NCBI GenBank assembly: GCA_015178975.1
Contig: WHVD01000010.1
Location: forward strand, 930,001-994,000
Length of the DNA stretch: 64,000 nucleotides
Direction of reading: 5' to 3'
DNA from: Hysterangium stoloniferum
Taxonomy: Eukaryota; Basidiomycota; Agaricomycetes; Hysterangiales; Hysterangiaceae
Position 1 is the stretch's first letter. Every line of letters begins with the position of its first letter. Under the pieces are notes generated by a model. The model searched no databases. It was not told where the DNA came from and saw only the letters and a list, made by a program, of their open reading frames with translations. Both the position numbers and the translations under genes were made by a program. Positions 54,096 through 64,000 of the stretch are shown in pieces.

Positions 54096-55649
54096 TGTTA
54101 CAACCAGAATTCCCGCTGGACTCTGGGCACTAACCTATATGCACCTGCACCCTATACACACCAATTATCAGTTTACCAGAATTCCCACCAGACTCCATAT
54201 GTGTTAAGAACTGAAAACTGACTAATGTCAGTGGCCGACAGGGACCGATCGGAAGGACTTGGCTTCAGCTTATGTGCTGCGCCCTCGCAAATATCCATAG
54301 GATGTCCTTAAATTTCGGGCGGGTGAAGACTAATCCTAATGAGTACCTTTCGGTGTGATACCGATCGGAATCGAAGGACAAGTCGAGCGTCAGGCCAAGG
54401 GGTCGGGGCCGGGAGTGGGCGAGCGCACGCGAAGGCGGATGGGGGGATTTTTAGTATGAGACTGATACAGGCGTATGAGGGTATTCTGAGTCGATATTCT
54501 GATTGCCTAGTGACTACAACTACAGCGGGTTCATATACAAGTAATAGGTGTCTGGAAAATACTAATGGAGAGAAGGGCAGAACACGGTATTAACAATAAG
54601 CTTGACTAGGAACGGGAAGTTTATGATTAGTTCGGAGGCCGATGATAACCGAGAGCGGGATTACGATAAAAGGAAATAGTTCAAGGACTACACATATAGA
54701 TAGACATATGCGAAACATAAGATTGGACGGATCAACATAATAAAGGGGACGTATCAAAGTTTGACCAGACAATATGAGTTATTTTGACATGGGCGTAAAT
54801 GGAGTTTGATCTTCGCGAAAACATTCGTCAGCTTTGGGGCCGATGGTTTCCGATAGGATGACTTGAAACGTTGACAAGTGGCAATAACCTCGGGACCGAT
54901 AGGGTTGCGACACAGTCGTAACAATATGTCAGACTTGTCCATGCTTGACCTTCATTACTTCATGTATCAGTCACCGGAATACCTGCCAGACTCCGTCCCT
55001 GTCTATCTCCAACCCCATCCCATGCATCAGTCACTGGACCCTGCTCAGAAAACCCATCAGCCCTCTAACTGAGCCCCATTCCCATTATAGTCAAATGACC
55101 TGTCACGATTCAGACTCCACTCCTGCCCCATTCCCATTATGGTTTTATGACCTGTCACGATTCAGACTCCACTCCATTCCATCCTGTTCCTAACACCAAG
55201 TTTGGTGTTTATTTATCTCATTTCATGTTTGCTAGTTTAGCTTTCATTATTACTGGATTTGGTATGTTATTCATTCCACAGTCTACATATATAGTTTGGC
55301 AGATGTTGTACATACAATCCAGTCAGAAAATCAGCTTAGATTCTCCCCAGTAATCTTAGTATATTTTCTGCTCTAAATTCCTCTTTGAAACATACCACTC
55401 TTACTCGTCGGAGCCCATGGGCTCTGACCCATCTATCACTCAATCCCTGACTTATCTATCTCGACTCCCTGACCTCTAGACCCACAACCTCTCGACCCAT
55501 GAACCCTGCCCAGACTCCCCGGGATTCCTGTCTGCCCATTTGAAATTGGACAAGATGATCTCGCGAGGGTGCAGCCTATAAGCTGAAGCCAAGTCCTACT
55601 GGCTTTCCCATGGGTTTCTCCGGAAACCCTCCATGTATACACCTTAACA
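54096..55649 (+). repeat. Solo LTR, family B, copy B4 (TSD CTATC)
   Basis: Starts TGTTACAACCAG and ends CACCTTAACA. CTATC is duplicated at 54091-54095 and 55650-55654. C4 is inserted; net length about 827 bp. Hairpin near 55580. Confidence 0.9.
54202..54923 (-). repeat. Solo LTR, family C, copy C4 (TSD ATATG)
   Basis: A 722-bp LTR starting TGTTAAGAACTG and ending CACAGTCGTAACA. ATATG is duplicated at 54197-54201 and 54924-54928. Innermost of the nest. Hairpin near 54265. Confidence 0.9.
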
Positions 55650-56483
55650 CTATCTGAGATTCCTTCAACATAATTATTGGTGTGCTTCTGTGTCCTATCT
55701 TTGCCTCATGCTTTATCAACAGGATGAATTAATACTTCGTCAAATGAGGCATCTGTACTCAATATTGTTGAATATTCTTCAGTTGTTTATTCAACTTTAT
55801 TGAGTAAAATTCAATTCATGTCAGTACCCCCATCCATGTTATCACCACTTGTGGCACCCCCAACACTCATTTCCATTGTAGCTTAACCCCTTTCAGTTCC
55901 CCATCACTGTCTCCACATACACATCCCACTAGCCACCTCAGACCCCTTTAGTATTGTTTTATACTTAACATTCAGTTTTCTTTGTTTCCCACCTTGTCAC
56001 TTACTTCTCTTGATCTGTTTTACCCTTCACTTCCTTAATTGGCCCTCTGGTCATCTCATTGTAGTATAAAGTCCTCTTCATGTATGATACAATTCCTCAG
56101 TTCAAAAATCAACTTAGATTACCCTCTACTAGTTTTCAGTCTCTTTTCTCCCTTCTCAATACTCTCAAAGATGTTTTCAACAAGCTGCAAACTCTTACTT
56201 TATGACTCATAGTATTTTTGTCCCCTGGCTGATTGAGCTAAGTGTGGAATTTCATCTCCATCATACTATCCACTCTGTTTGAAATACTGGAGCACCTTAA
56301 CAGTTTGTATAGTGTAAGGGCACAACACATAATTTGAAGCCAAGCTCCACTATATTTATAGAGTCAGACCTCCTGACTAGTATGATATCTATAATATTAT
56401 TGGCCTCCTGATTAGTTCATTTCATATTATCAGCCCCCTAACTTAGAACCTTCTCCCCCCTTGACTTAGATCTTAACACCTTA

Positions 56484-57111
56484 ACCATGAGTATAGGTAA
56501 GACAGACAGAGAATAAACCAGATCCAAAGTTGATATTCAAATTGAGCTTTAACTATTTTACATTGCATTATTTATACCAAGAGTAAAACATTGCACTACA
56601 AATTGAGCACAAGGGGTAGGTTGAAATGAGAACAAAGAATAAGACAAATGGGTCTAACAAAAGATACATACCTTATAGTTGGGTAATTGGAGGAATTTAC
56701 AAAACTGGAAACAAAGGGAGAAGAATATGAAGGATTCTGATGATCATAGAATACAGGGTTGTCCTAGAAAGTTATACATATAAATGATAAGCAAGTATAT
56801 TTTCAGAAAGTTTCAGGTTCTGAAGCAGTATGGATGTTGACTTAGGGAGTGGCAAGAAATGACAGGGTGCAAAAGTCAGATTCTGGGCAGAGTCTAATCA
56901 CAGGTCTTAACATGGACCCCCCTGTTGATGCAAATGGGGGGGTATACATCAGTACACTGCAATGTGAGCAAAAAGCATTGGGATTACTAAGCTACTGTAC
57001 AGAACTACATAGCCTAGCATGAAATATATTGGTGACCCACAAGTGTCATCACTGTGAAATTACTACTGAAAAGCCAAAAATGTTAACACATTCCTTTAAT
57101 TGAAATGTTTA
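56484..57111. other. Unassigned sequence
   Basis: No coding motif or LTR ends seen. A small inverted repeat, ACCCCCC..GGGGGGT, spans about 56926-56950. Confidence 0.3.
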
Positions 57112-57951
57112 TGTTAAGGGTGCATACATGGAGGGTTTCCAGAGAAACCCATGGGAAATCCAGTAGGGCTTGGCTTCAGCTTATAGGCTGTGCCCTCGCG
57201 AGATCGTGTCATCCAATTTCAAACAGGTGGATGGGAATCCTGGGGAGTCCAGGTGGAGTTCATGGGTTGAGGGGTCGTGGGTTGGGAGGTCATGGGTTGA
57301 GAGTCAAGGAGTTGAGATAAATAAGTTGGAGGTTGAGAGATAGATGTGTTGGAGCCCATGGGCTCTGACTAGCGAGAGTGGTATAATTCACAGAGGAGTT
57401 TAGAGTGGAAAATGTACTAGATTACTGGGGAGAATCTAAGCTGATTTTCTGGCTGGATTGTACATATGTACAACATCTGCCAGACTATATAGACTGTGGA
57501 ATGAATAACATACCAAATCCAGTAATAATGAAAACAAAACTAGCAAACATAAAATGAGATAAGTAAACACCAAATTTGGTGTTAGGAATGGAATGGAACA
57601 GAGCAGAGTCTGAATTGTGACAGGTCATAAACCATAACGGGAAATGGAGCGGGAGTGGAGTCTGAATCGTGACAGGTCATTTGACTAAAACGGGAACGGG
57701 GCTCAGTTAGAGGGATGATGGGTTTTCCGAGTGGGGTCCAGTTACTGATGTGTGGGATGAGGTCAGACATAGACAGGGACGGAGTCCAGTGGGTATTCCA
57801 GTGACTGATACATGATGTAACGAAGTCGAGTGTGGACAAGTCTGACATATGGAGTCCGGCAGGAATTCCGGTAAACTGACAATTGGTGCGTATAGGGTGT
57901 GGGTGCGTATAAATTAGTGCCCAGAGTCCGGCGGGAATTCCAGTTGTAACA
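57112..57951 (-). repeat. 3' LTR of Gypsy element 2 (family B, copy B5)
   Basis: An 840-bp LTR. In minus sense it begins TGTTACAACTGG at 57951, immediately after a polypurine tract, and ends CACCTTAACA-like (plus strand TGTTAAGGGTGC) at 57112. The hairpin is near 57180. The position next to the tract ties family B to this Ty3/Gypsy lineage. Confidence 0.85.
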
Positions 57952-57964
57952 GTACCCTCCCTTT
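57952..57964 (-). promoter_or_regulatory. Polypurine tract of Gypsy element 2
   Basis: Minus strand AAAGGGAGGGTAC ends at the first base of the LTR. This is the plus-strand DNA primer site and fixes the orientation of element 2. Confidence 0.75.
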
Positions 57965-58100
57965 ATGCCGAAGTCCCAAAGAGGCTCTAGAACTTAGTAA
58001 GGTTTTGTCAGCTACACACATGTGTCAAAAGTCATGTCAGTTACATGTATGTGTCAAAGAGTCACGTGATCTGGAAGGTAAGGTTCAGATACGACGAGCC

Positions 58101-58110
58101 TATATAAAAA
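58101..58110 (+). promoter_or_regulatory. TATA box of accessory gene, element 2
   Basis: TATATAAAAA lies 47 bases before the ATG at 58157, followed by a TTTCTTCTTCTTT pyrimidine tract typical of fungal start regions. The matching box in element 0 is at 8133-8140. Confidence 0.55.
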
Positions 58111-58156
58111 ATTGAAAAAATGAAATTTCTTCTTCTTTATTACCCCCATCATCAAT

Positions 58157-59118
58157 ATGGGACCAAAGCCAATGCCACAAAGACCAATGCTGACCGCCGG
58201 GCCCTCCACAGGTAACCAGTACCGGGCACCTCTCACCGCTGCCCAAATTTTGGCACAGCAGGAGGAACAGCGTCCATAGCGAGAGGAGGCAGAGAGGGAA
58301 GCCAGGGAGGTCAAGGAGGCCTTGGACAAGGAATACCAGGCAGCATTGGCCATGGAGAAAGTGGCTGAGGAGCAGAGGAAGAAGGATGAGGAGGAGGCTG
58401 CATGGGTTCACTGCGGAGAAGGCCAGGGTGGCTGCGGACAGGGCCACAGTTGCCGTGGGCAAAGTAAGTCTTATAGTTACAACATGACAACTTAACTGAC
58501 TTGGCATTTTCAGCGCAAGGTGACAGAAGTTGAGTCAGAGTCCAAGGGGGACCAGAAAGCCCCCAAAAGGTAAGTCTCGGGTCTGTGGGTATTCCTGGGA
58601 ACTAACCACATCAACAGAAGGCAAGAAAAGTGGCACCAGTCTGCCTACCAACACGGAATTACCCACAGTGTTCCGGTTGTAACAACTGGAACACGGATTG
58701 CAACTGGAAGTCCAGGCAGGGACCGGGGTACTTTCAGTGTGCACACCTCAAAGTGAGGTGCTCACTCATGCATGAGCAGCCCATGGGGTCTGTGGCACAG
58801 GAAGCAAGTGGGTCGGATGGGTTTGCCAGTTTGGATGACATTTTGGGATGGTTTGCCAAGGGCATAGAGGCCCAAAATGAGTTGCTCCGGAAGAGCAACA
58901 AGGTGCAGATAGTTGTAGGGAAGGAACTTTGTGGACTCCGCAAGGAATTTTGGAAGTTCCTGGCAGAGTATGGCAGCTATATATATGAAGAGCCACAAGT
59001 CGGGAGTTCCAAGGATGCCGGGTCAGATGAGGATGGGGTTCCTGCAGAGATAGCAGAGCTCCCTGAGGAGATGAATGAGGTGGGGAAAAAAGACAGCCCC
59101 ATCAATGTAGATGAATAG
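58157..59118 (+). pseudogene. Convergent accessory gene of Gypsy element 2 (Zn-cluster-like)
   Basis: A spliced gene opposite to the retroelement, between pol and the 3' LTR. It starts MGPKPMPQRPML, continues in a Glu/Lys/Ala-rich coiled-coil-like segment, and has two introns with GTAAGT donors and CAG acceptors (58464-58513, branch TTAACTGAC; 58570-58617, branch AACTAACC). The last exon (58618-59118) encodes a Cys cluster, CSGCNNWNTDC then C-x6-C (CAHLKVRC), like a degenerate Zn2Cys6 domain. An acidic Ser/Glu-rich tail follows, ending SPINVDE. A TAG at 58277-58279 and an apparent frame slip near 58396-58415 break it. A decayed homologue is in element 0. A DNA- or chromatin-binding role is possible from the Cys cluster but unproven. 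Confidence 0.6.
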
Positions 59119-59308
59119 AATAACAAAAGTTTAATAATTTTTTTTGAAAATAAAAGTAAAGCATGAAAAACATAAAGATCAAAGTCTGCGGAAAATCTGC
59201 TTAGGAACTTGAAAGACATGTCAGAACCTGTAAAAGCAAAGAGAGACATAGGGCGACAGGGAATAATGAGAATGAGTCCAAACGTAACACGGGGTCTGCA
59301 GAGTGTGG

Positions 59309-60180
59309 TCAGAGAGATGATAGTGGTCCAGGTTTGAGCGGGTAAGCTGTATGAAAGTCAGTAACAATTTCCATGGCATTACTAAGTTCTGTGGCCAAAA
59401 TCCATGAAGTTTCTTCATCGGTGCCCTCGTAACCCACCCACTTGACCAAGTAAAGCAGTTTACAAGTGCATCGACACTTATCAATTTTTGAATCTAAAAT
59501 TTGTGAGATTTCAAACTCAGGTTCTCCGTCAATAATGACCGGAGGGGGTGGAGATTGCACGTGATCTGGGATAGTGTTAGCAGTACACGGTTCTGACATA
59601 GAAACATGAAATACCAGGTGTACCGCATGCATGCTATCTGGAAGCCATAGGGTCCAAGAAACTGAACCTACTTGTGTGATTATTTCAAACAGACCTAAAT
59701 ATTTTTCAGCAAGCTTTTTTGATGGATGGGTAGTCTGAAAGAATTGAGCTTTGACAAAAATGTGATCACCAATCTTGAAGTTTGGTGGCAGAATCTGGTG
59801 TTTGTCCACTGAGTATTGGTATTGCTCTTGGGTGGACTTTATTGCAGTCCGGAGTTCCTTGTGGAGCTCATGGAGGTCTGTGGTGAACTCTTGAGCGTGG
59901 GTGGAGGTGAGATTTTGTTCTGGATGTACTGTAATATTTGGATTATATCCTTTATTTGCAAAGAATGGGGAAATGCCAGTAGTGGCTGAGGGTGCATTGT
60001 TGTAAGCAAATTCTGCAAGTGGTAACAAGGATTTCCAATTGTCCTGTTGATAGTTGCAATATACATGGAGGTATTTTTCCAATGTCTGATTGATGTGTTT
60101 GGTTTGTCTGTCACCTTCCAAGTGATGTCCAGACATGAAATGTAATTTCATGTCCAAGGATTTCCTGAGGGATCTAAAGC
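59309..60180 (-). pseudogene. Ty3/Gypsy integrase C-terminus and chromodomain (element 2)
   Basis: A long open minus-strand frame that is clearly chromovirus-type Ty3/Gypsy pol. It begins inside the integrase (FRSLRKSLDMKLHF, QTLEKYLHVYCNYQQDNW, FAYNNAPSATTGISPFF). It continues through the GPFEII-like region (LGLFEIITQVGS) and HPVFHVS-type words (HLVFHVSMSEP) to a chromodomain (LLYLVKWVGYEGTDEETSWI). It ends YPLKPGPLSSL at 59309. Chromodomains direct integration toward particular chromatin. Everything 5' of about 60180 (catalytic DDE residues, RT, PR, gag) is missing, so the element is 5'-truncated. The preserved part has no stop, which suggests a relatively recent truncation. Confidence 0.9.
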
Positions 60181-60189
60181 AATAAAGGC

Positions 60190-60585
60190 TTGGGAACTGG
60201 GGAGCAGAAATCAGATGACAATTTTGATGATAGAAAAGGCCCAGGACAGGACTCACCAACAGTAAAGCCATCCCATCTCACAGAGCTCAACAAAAGCCTT
60301 CCTATGGAGACACCACCAGGAATTTGTCAATGTAAACCCCTAATCCCGGAATGGGGGGCACTGACGAAGTTCCTGCAAAGGGAAGGCAATCACGGACACA
60401 CTACACTGGACACCCCTCAATGGACCAAACCAAGAATGGATACATTCCCATTTGACCCAGGATGGCAACAGGGGGGCAGTATAAGGGGTATAGGAGAAGG
60501 CACGTACAGGATCGTCACCTATGGCCAGCAAGGGCATGCAAATGTCTACATCACCAGTCTCACCGATGAAACAGTCGAGAGCTAG
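60190..60585 (+). CDS. Unrecognised 131-codon open frame
   Basis: An open frame starting MGTGEQKSDDNFDD and ending TSLTDETVES, adjacent to the truncation point of element 2. Composition is mixed and protein-like (WQQGG, GEGTYRIVTYG), but I recognise no family, and no promoter or intron supports it. It may be a fragment of whatever sequence element 2 was joined to, or a chance frame. Confidence 0.2.
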   Translation: MGTGEQKSDDNFDDRKGPGQDSPTVKPSHLTELNKSLPMETPPGICQCKPLIPEWGALTKFLQREGNHGHTTLDTPQWTKPRMDTFPFDPGWQQGGSIRGIGEGTYRIVTYGQQGHANVYITSLTDETVES

Positions 60586-62041
60586 GAGTAGTGCGTGAGT
60601 GTGTAGGTGTGAGTGTGTGGGAGTATGGGTGCAGTGCGTGGATGTGGGCAGATTGACACAAGGTGAACAAGTTCCATCTTGATATCGGAAGGGGTAACGA
60701 TAGAGTCTTGGGTGGGTTGCATCATGCTAGAAGTGGTGATGGTGGAGTGTGCGGAATATGGATGTGGCATGTGGATGTGGACAGATTGACACAAGGCAAA
60801 CAAGTTCCATCTTGATATCAGAAGGAGTAATGATAGAGTCTCAGGGATCGAGTGCATGAGTGCACAAAGTAAAAGACTGATCTCCAAACTTGTGGACACA
60901 TGTGGATGAGGGGCCGAGTCACCCCATACTGAAGCTTTCACACCACCTCAACTTTCAACATCACCTACTCTTAGCCTCCCCATGGTTAAAGTTTCACACT
61001 GAAATAGTCGAAGCTTCGCCTTTCTGACCTTCACAACTTATGGGTTCAGTGCACACTGTTCAACAAGGTGTGGCTAATGGTTCAGTTCAGTTTGGGTTCA
61101 GCCTGTGACATTCTTCAACAAGGCATCCACAGTTCAAGTTTGGAAATTCATCAGACCTGTGATTTCACCTCCTCCTGTTGCTCTTAGCATCTTTGATGCC
61201 TACAAAATGTGCTCATCGCTCGCAGTTAAATTCACAAGTCATGTCAATGCACTCATCACTCATGGTCGAATCCACAAGCACCCTTCCCACACACATTGAC
61301 ATGCTTGTAGCCCTCTGGTTGCACAACACCATGCCCCAACAACATTTCGCCAATACACACAAACCCTTTCCCCCCCACCCCCCACCCCCCTTTTTTTTTC
61401 TTTTTCCTCTGGACCTGCCCACTTACTTGAAGCATTACTGGACACTTTCTAGGCCTGCCATGGGCTAGACCTCTCGGGAGCACAGACTGCAACCTAGCCG
61501 TGCACGACAATGGTTAATTTGTGAGATTGCTGTGGAACAACAATATCACAAATGGGGGGTGGTATAGAGGGTATAGGGTATACATCCTGGCCAGGAAGGC
61601 TCACAGCATCATGTATGCTGCTAGGTCCCATAGACTAGCAGCATGGAAAGATCCTAATCCCAAGTCTTACACTATCTGGCCACAGTGAAGCATCATAAAC
61701 CTCCTCTGGCACTCATTTAAGGAGGAGGTGATTCCAATGGACTCTAACAATAGCCTACCCTCCTAACCCCAAGATGCACTGCCCAACAAGCTATGTGACG
61801 GCCTGTCCACCTACTGGACATCTACTATGAGGAATGCCTCACGTCCCAGAAGGAAACAATATGGCAATGTCTAGGAGGCTATCGAGTGGTCTATTTGCTG
61901 TTCTAAGGATTTCAGGACTGAAGGAGTGCTCAACTAGGGACTGAAGGAAAAGAATGGACCCATTTCTCCCCCCCCCCCCCCCTTATTTCTTTTTCCACAT
62001 TGACATCTTCCCTTACCACCCCTAAACTCACCAACCTCTCT
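60586..62041. other. Unassigned sequence with a local duplication
   Basis: Two ~75-bp copies about 127 bp apart (60645-60718 and 60772-60845) share GACAGATTGACACAAGG-type and TTCCATCTTGATATC words. Homopolymer tracts occur at 61366-61400 (C then T) and about 61966-61982 (C). The many short frames here show no recognisable domain. Confidence 0.35.
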
Positions 62042-62044
62042 TCA

Positions 62045-62663
62045 GGAGGATAACCGAAAACTTTAAAAGTTATTTATCCACTAAAGTATATATATTTATA
62101 TTGTTTGTTGTAAAATTAATATTTAATCAAATTCAGCCTATCAGATAATATTCTGGAGAATAAGGAAATATTAATATTTATCTTGTATCTGACAAAAGTT
62201 AGTCAAACAAACATATATAGATTATCCTTTTGGGGATAAATTCCACAACATGGATTGGTTGGCCAGATAGTTCTGGTTAACTTTCTAAACCAAATAAATT
62301 TAAATTATATGAACTATATATAAAGTTTGCATAATATACAAGAGAATCCATCTTATCCAAAAGATTAAGTCATAACCCAAGTAATTTTGGTTAACTATAA
62401 TGTTTGTGGACATTTTAAAAGTCATGGAGATACTAGAGAATGCATTTTATCCCAAAGATTAGGTAACAACCCAGATAATCTTTTATAACCATGACATTTG
62501 TGCATATTTTAAGGGAGTGTACAAGTCTTAAAGATGAAATTTTGGGTTAATGAAATATAAATCCCTAAAACATGTAGTCATAGCCAGGAGAAATAGTCTC
62601 ACTTAAAAATATGAGGAGTTTTTCATAAAATTTTGTGTATTCAATGAATTGTGACTATCCTCC
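62045..62663. mobile_element. MITE copy 2 (TSD TCA)
   Basis: A 619-bp copy of the family at 5955-6477, with GGAGGAT and ATCCTCC ends and TCA at 62042-62044 and 62664-62666. More diverged than the other two, with an extra ~80 bp in the right half. Confidence 0.75.
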
Positions 62664-62779
62664 TCAAGTGCTGGGATCTTGGTACCTTGCAGTTTAGGGG
62701 GCTCCACACAAGATGCCTGGGGGGCATCCCAGAACCTTTCCGGGACTTCTTATGCACATCCCTTCAAACTGGGAGGCAC

Positions 62780-63927
62780 TGTGAGAGGTACTGTGAAATA
62801 TACTGAAATATAGTCCAGACAGGCCCACACTATATTTCCATTATTATTTCTATTTTTCTCTCTATTTTATCATGCGCATATATTTAGTTCAACGGCCTAT
62901 AGAGGATAACCCAAAACTTTAAAGGTTATTTATCCACTAAAGTATATATATTTATATTTTTTGTTGTAAAATTAATATTTAATCAAATTCAGTTGATTAG
63001 GTATCACTCTGAAGAATGCAAAAATATTAATATTTATCCTATATCTGACAAAATTTAGTCAAACAATCATCTGTAGATTATTCTTTTGGAATAAATTGCA
63101 CAATGGGGATTGGTACCCCAGATAGTTCTGGTTAACTCTCTAAACCAACTAAATTTAAATTATATGAAATATATTTGAAAGTTTGCTTATATACAAGAGA
63201 ATACATCATAACCCAAAGATTAAGTCATAACCCAAAAAATCTTGTTTAACCCAAATAATCTAGGTTAACCCAAATAATTTTGTGTAACTATGTCATTTGT
63301 GTATATTTTAAAAGGGCATGCTTATTTTAAAGATGAAATTTCAGGTAATTAAATATAAACTCATAGAATAAGTTGTCATGGCCAGAAGGAATAGACTCAC
63401 TTGGAAAATATGAGGATTATTCAGTAAAATTTTGTATATTCAATAGAGTGTGACCATCCTCCAATGCATTCAGTACATTGACTCTTGTGGGTGCATATGC
63501 ACCAGACTTATGTATTCTAGTACTGGTAGTTAGAACTCAGACACTTTTTACCCCACAACCACGACTTACCCAGACACCCAGTTAGTGTCCTGTAGGTTGT
63601 GATTGGGGTATCGTCTTGACCATCACAGACAGGCTTTAACTACTAGCGCAATCAGAGCTTCAAACTATACTAGTCGAAACTCAATCCATTATCTCAATCC
63701 ATGTGGACTACATCCACACTACTCTGTTATTTAACTCTCTCGTTATTCTCTTCAACACTCAGGTGTCATTCAGAATCATACTTTACAGTTGATTCTCCTT
63801 TATTCATTTTAGCTCTCTATTCTACTTTAGATAGCTAATTCACTCGACCGTATTGAACTAAACAGTCAATACATTGTCATGTCATATCTAAACAGTCGAT
63901 ATTCTTCGTATATAGAATGGTTAGAAC
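62780..63927 (+). repeat. LTR, family A, copy A4, split by MITE 3
   Basis: Starts TGTGAGAGGTACTG and follows A1 closely to GGTTAGAAC. The final ~20 bases (CCACTCTTCACA) are absent because another sequence begins at 63928. MITE 3 is inserted at 62901. Net visible length is about 583 bp. Confidence 0.82.
62901..63462. mobile_element. MITE copy 3, inserted in LTR A4
   Basis: A 562-bp copy that begins AGAGGATAACCC (first G changed) and ends ACCATCCTCC. A1 shows the empty site GGCCTATGCATTC. Flanks TAT (62898-62900) and AAT (63463-63465) fit a 3-bp duplication with one change. Very similar to copy 1. Confidence 0.78.
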
Positions 63928-64000
63928 TGTTAGAATATGTTGTATTGCAAGCCATTGATGCATTTTATGCTTGGCTATTTCATACTTTACAGTAGCTTAG
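63928..64000 (+). mobile_element. Possible start of another LTR element
   Basis: TGTTAGAATATG begins exactly where LTR A4 loses collinearity with A1 (after GTTAGAAC). This suggests a further insertion that runs off the window. A single boundary cannot prove it. Confidence 0.35.

Larger units (their letters stand above)
53776..55823 (+). repeat. Solo LTR, family F, copy F3 (TSD GTACC)
   Basis: Starts TGTCACAAACATAC and ends TTCATGTCA. GTACC is duplicated at 53771-53775 and 55824-55828. Its TATA box TATAAAAGG is near 54001. B4 is inserted; net length about 489 bp. Confidence 0.87.
53700..56478 (+). repeat. Solo LTR, family H, copy H4 (TSD CCTTA), host of a nest
   Basis: Starts TGTTAGGATCTCG and ends TTAGATCTTAACA. 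CCTTA is duplicated at 53695-53699 and 56479-56483. F3 (53776-55823) is inserted, leaving about 726 bp. It is the outermost of four nested LTRs. Confidence 0.87.

Noticed and set aside
56926-56950. G/C-run hairpin as a Helitron 3' end
   Set aside because: No CTTG or TC end and no related sequence next to it.
58157-59118. Zn2Cys6 transcription factor as a host gene
   Set aside because: It lies between the polypurine tract and pol of a Gypsy element, with a homologue at the same place in element 0. Treated as an element gene instead.
61366-61400. C/T homopolymer run as a polypurine tract
   Set aside because: No LTR start or matching LTR follows on either strand.

Overview
This window looks like a transposon-packed piece of a filamentous fungal genome, most likely a basidiomycete (Agaricomycetes-type). 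The grounds are Ty3/Gypsy polyproteins with an Agaricomycete-style integrase and chromodomain, large RepHel Helitrons, roughly 50-bp GT..AG introns, and CpG to TpG/CpA decay between repeat copies. No ribosomal RNA, bacterial operon or CRISPR array was seen. The only non-transposon candidates are a tRNA-Thr-like sequence (1773-1852) and one small host-like ORF (3503-4039).

Layout. 1-5734: an LTR (family A), LTR fragments, the tRNA-like locus and a less repetitive island. 5735-18312: a pile-up of solo LTRs and two decayed Ty3/Gypsy elements on the minus strand. Element 0 keeps its 3' LTR and a convergent accessory gene. Element 1 keeps PR-RT-RNaseH-IN remnants at 10255-15290. 18360-22810: one complete, young, non-autonomous LTR retrotransposon with TSD TTAAT. 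22983-48174: a solo LTR (family F, TSD AAACT) split by a 24.7-kb head-to-tail array of four Helitron units (23238-47971). Three units carry minus-strand RepHel genes, of which only the rightmost is intact; the fourth is a non-autonomous unit made of minisatellites. 48175-57111: more nested LTRs, including a four-level nest at 53700-56478, and a broken gag. 57112-60180: the 3' part of another Ty3/Gypsy element with a convergent accessory gene that has its own TATA box. 60181-64000: unassigned sequence, two MITEs and a last family-A LTR.

The insertions can be ordered because most boundaries carry 5-bp target-site duplications and several pre-insertion sites survive as other repeat copies in the window. 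The LTR family names A-I used here are local labels. The most notable structures are the Helitron array with exact TC...CTTG joins inside a TATA box, a small hairpin conserved with compensatory changes in most LTR families, and the antisense accessory gene inside the Gypsy elements.
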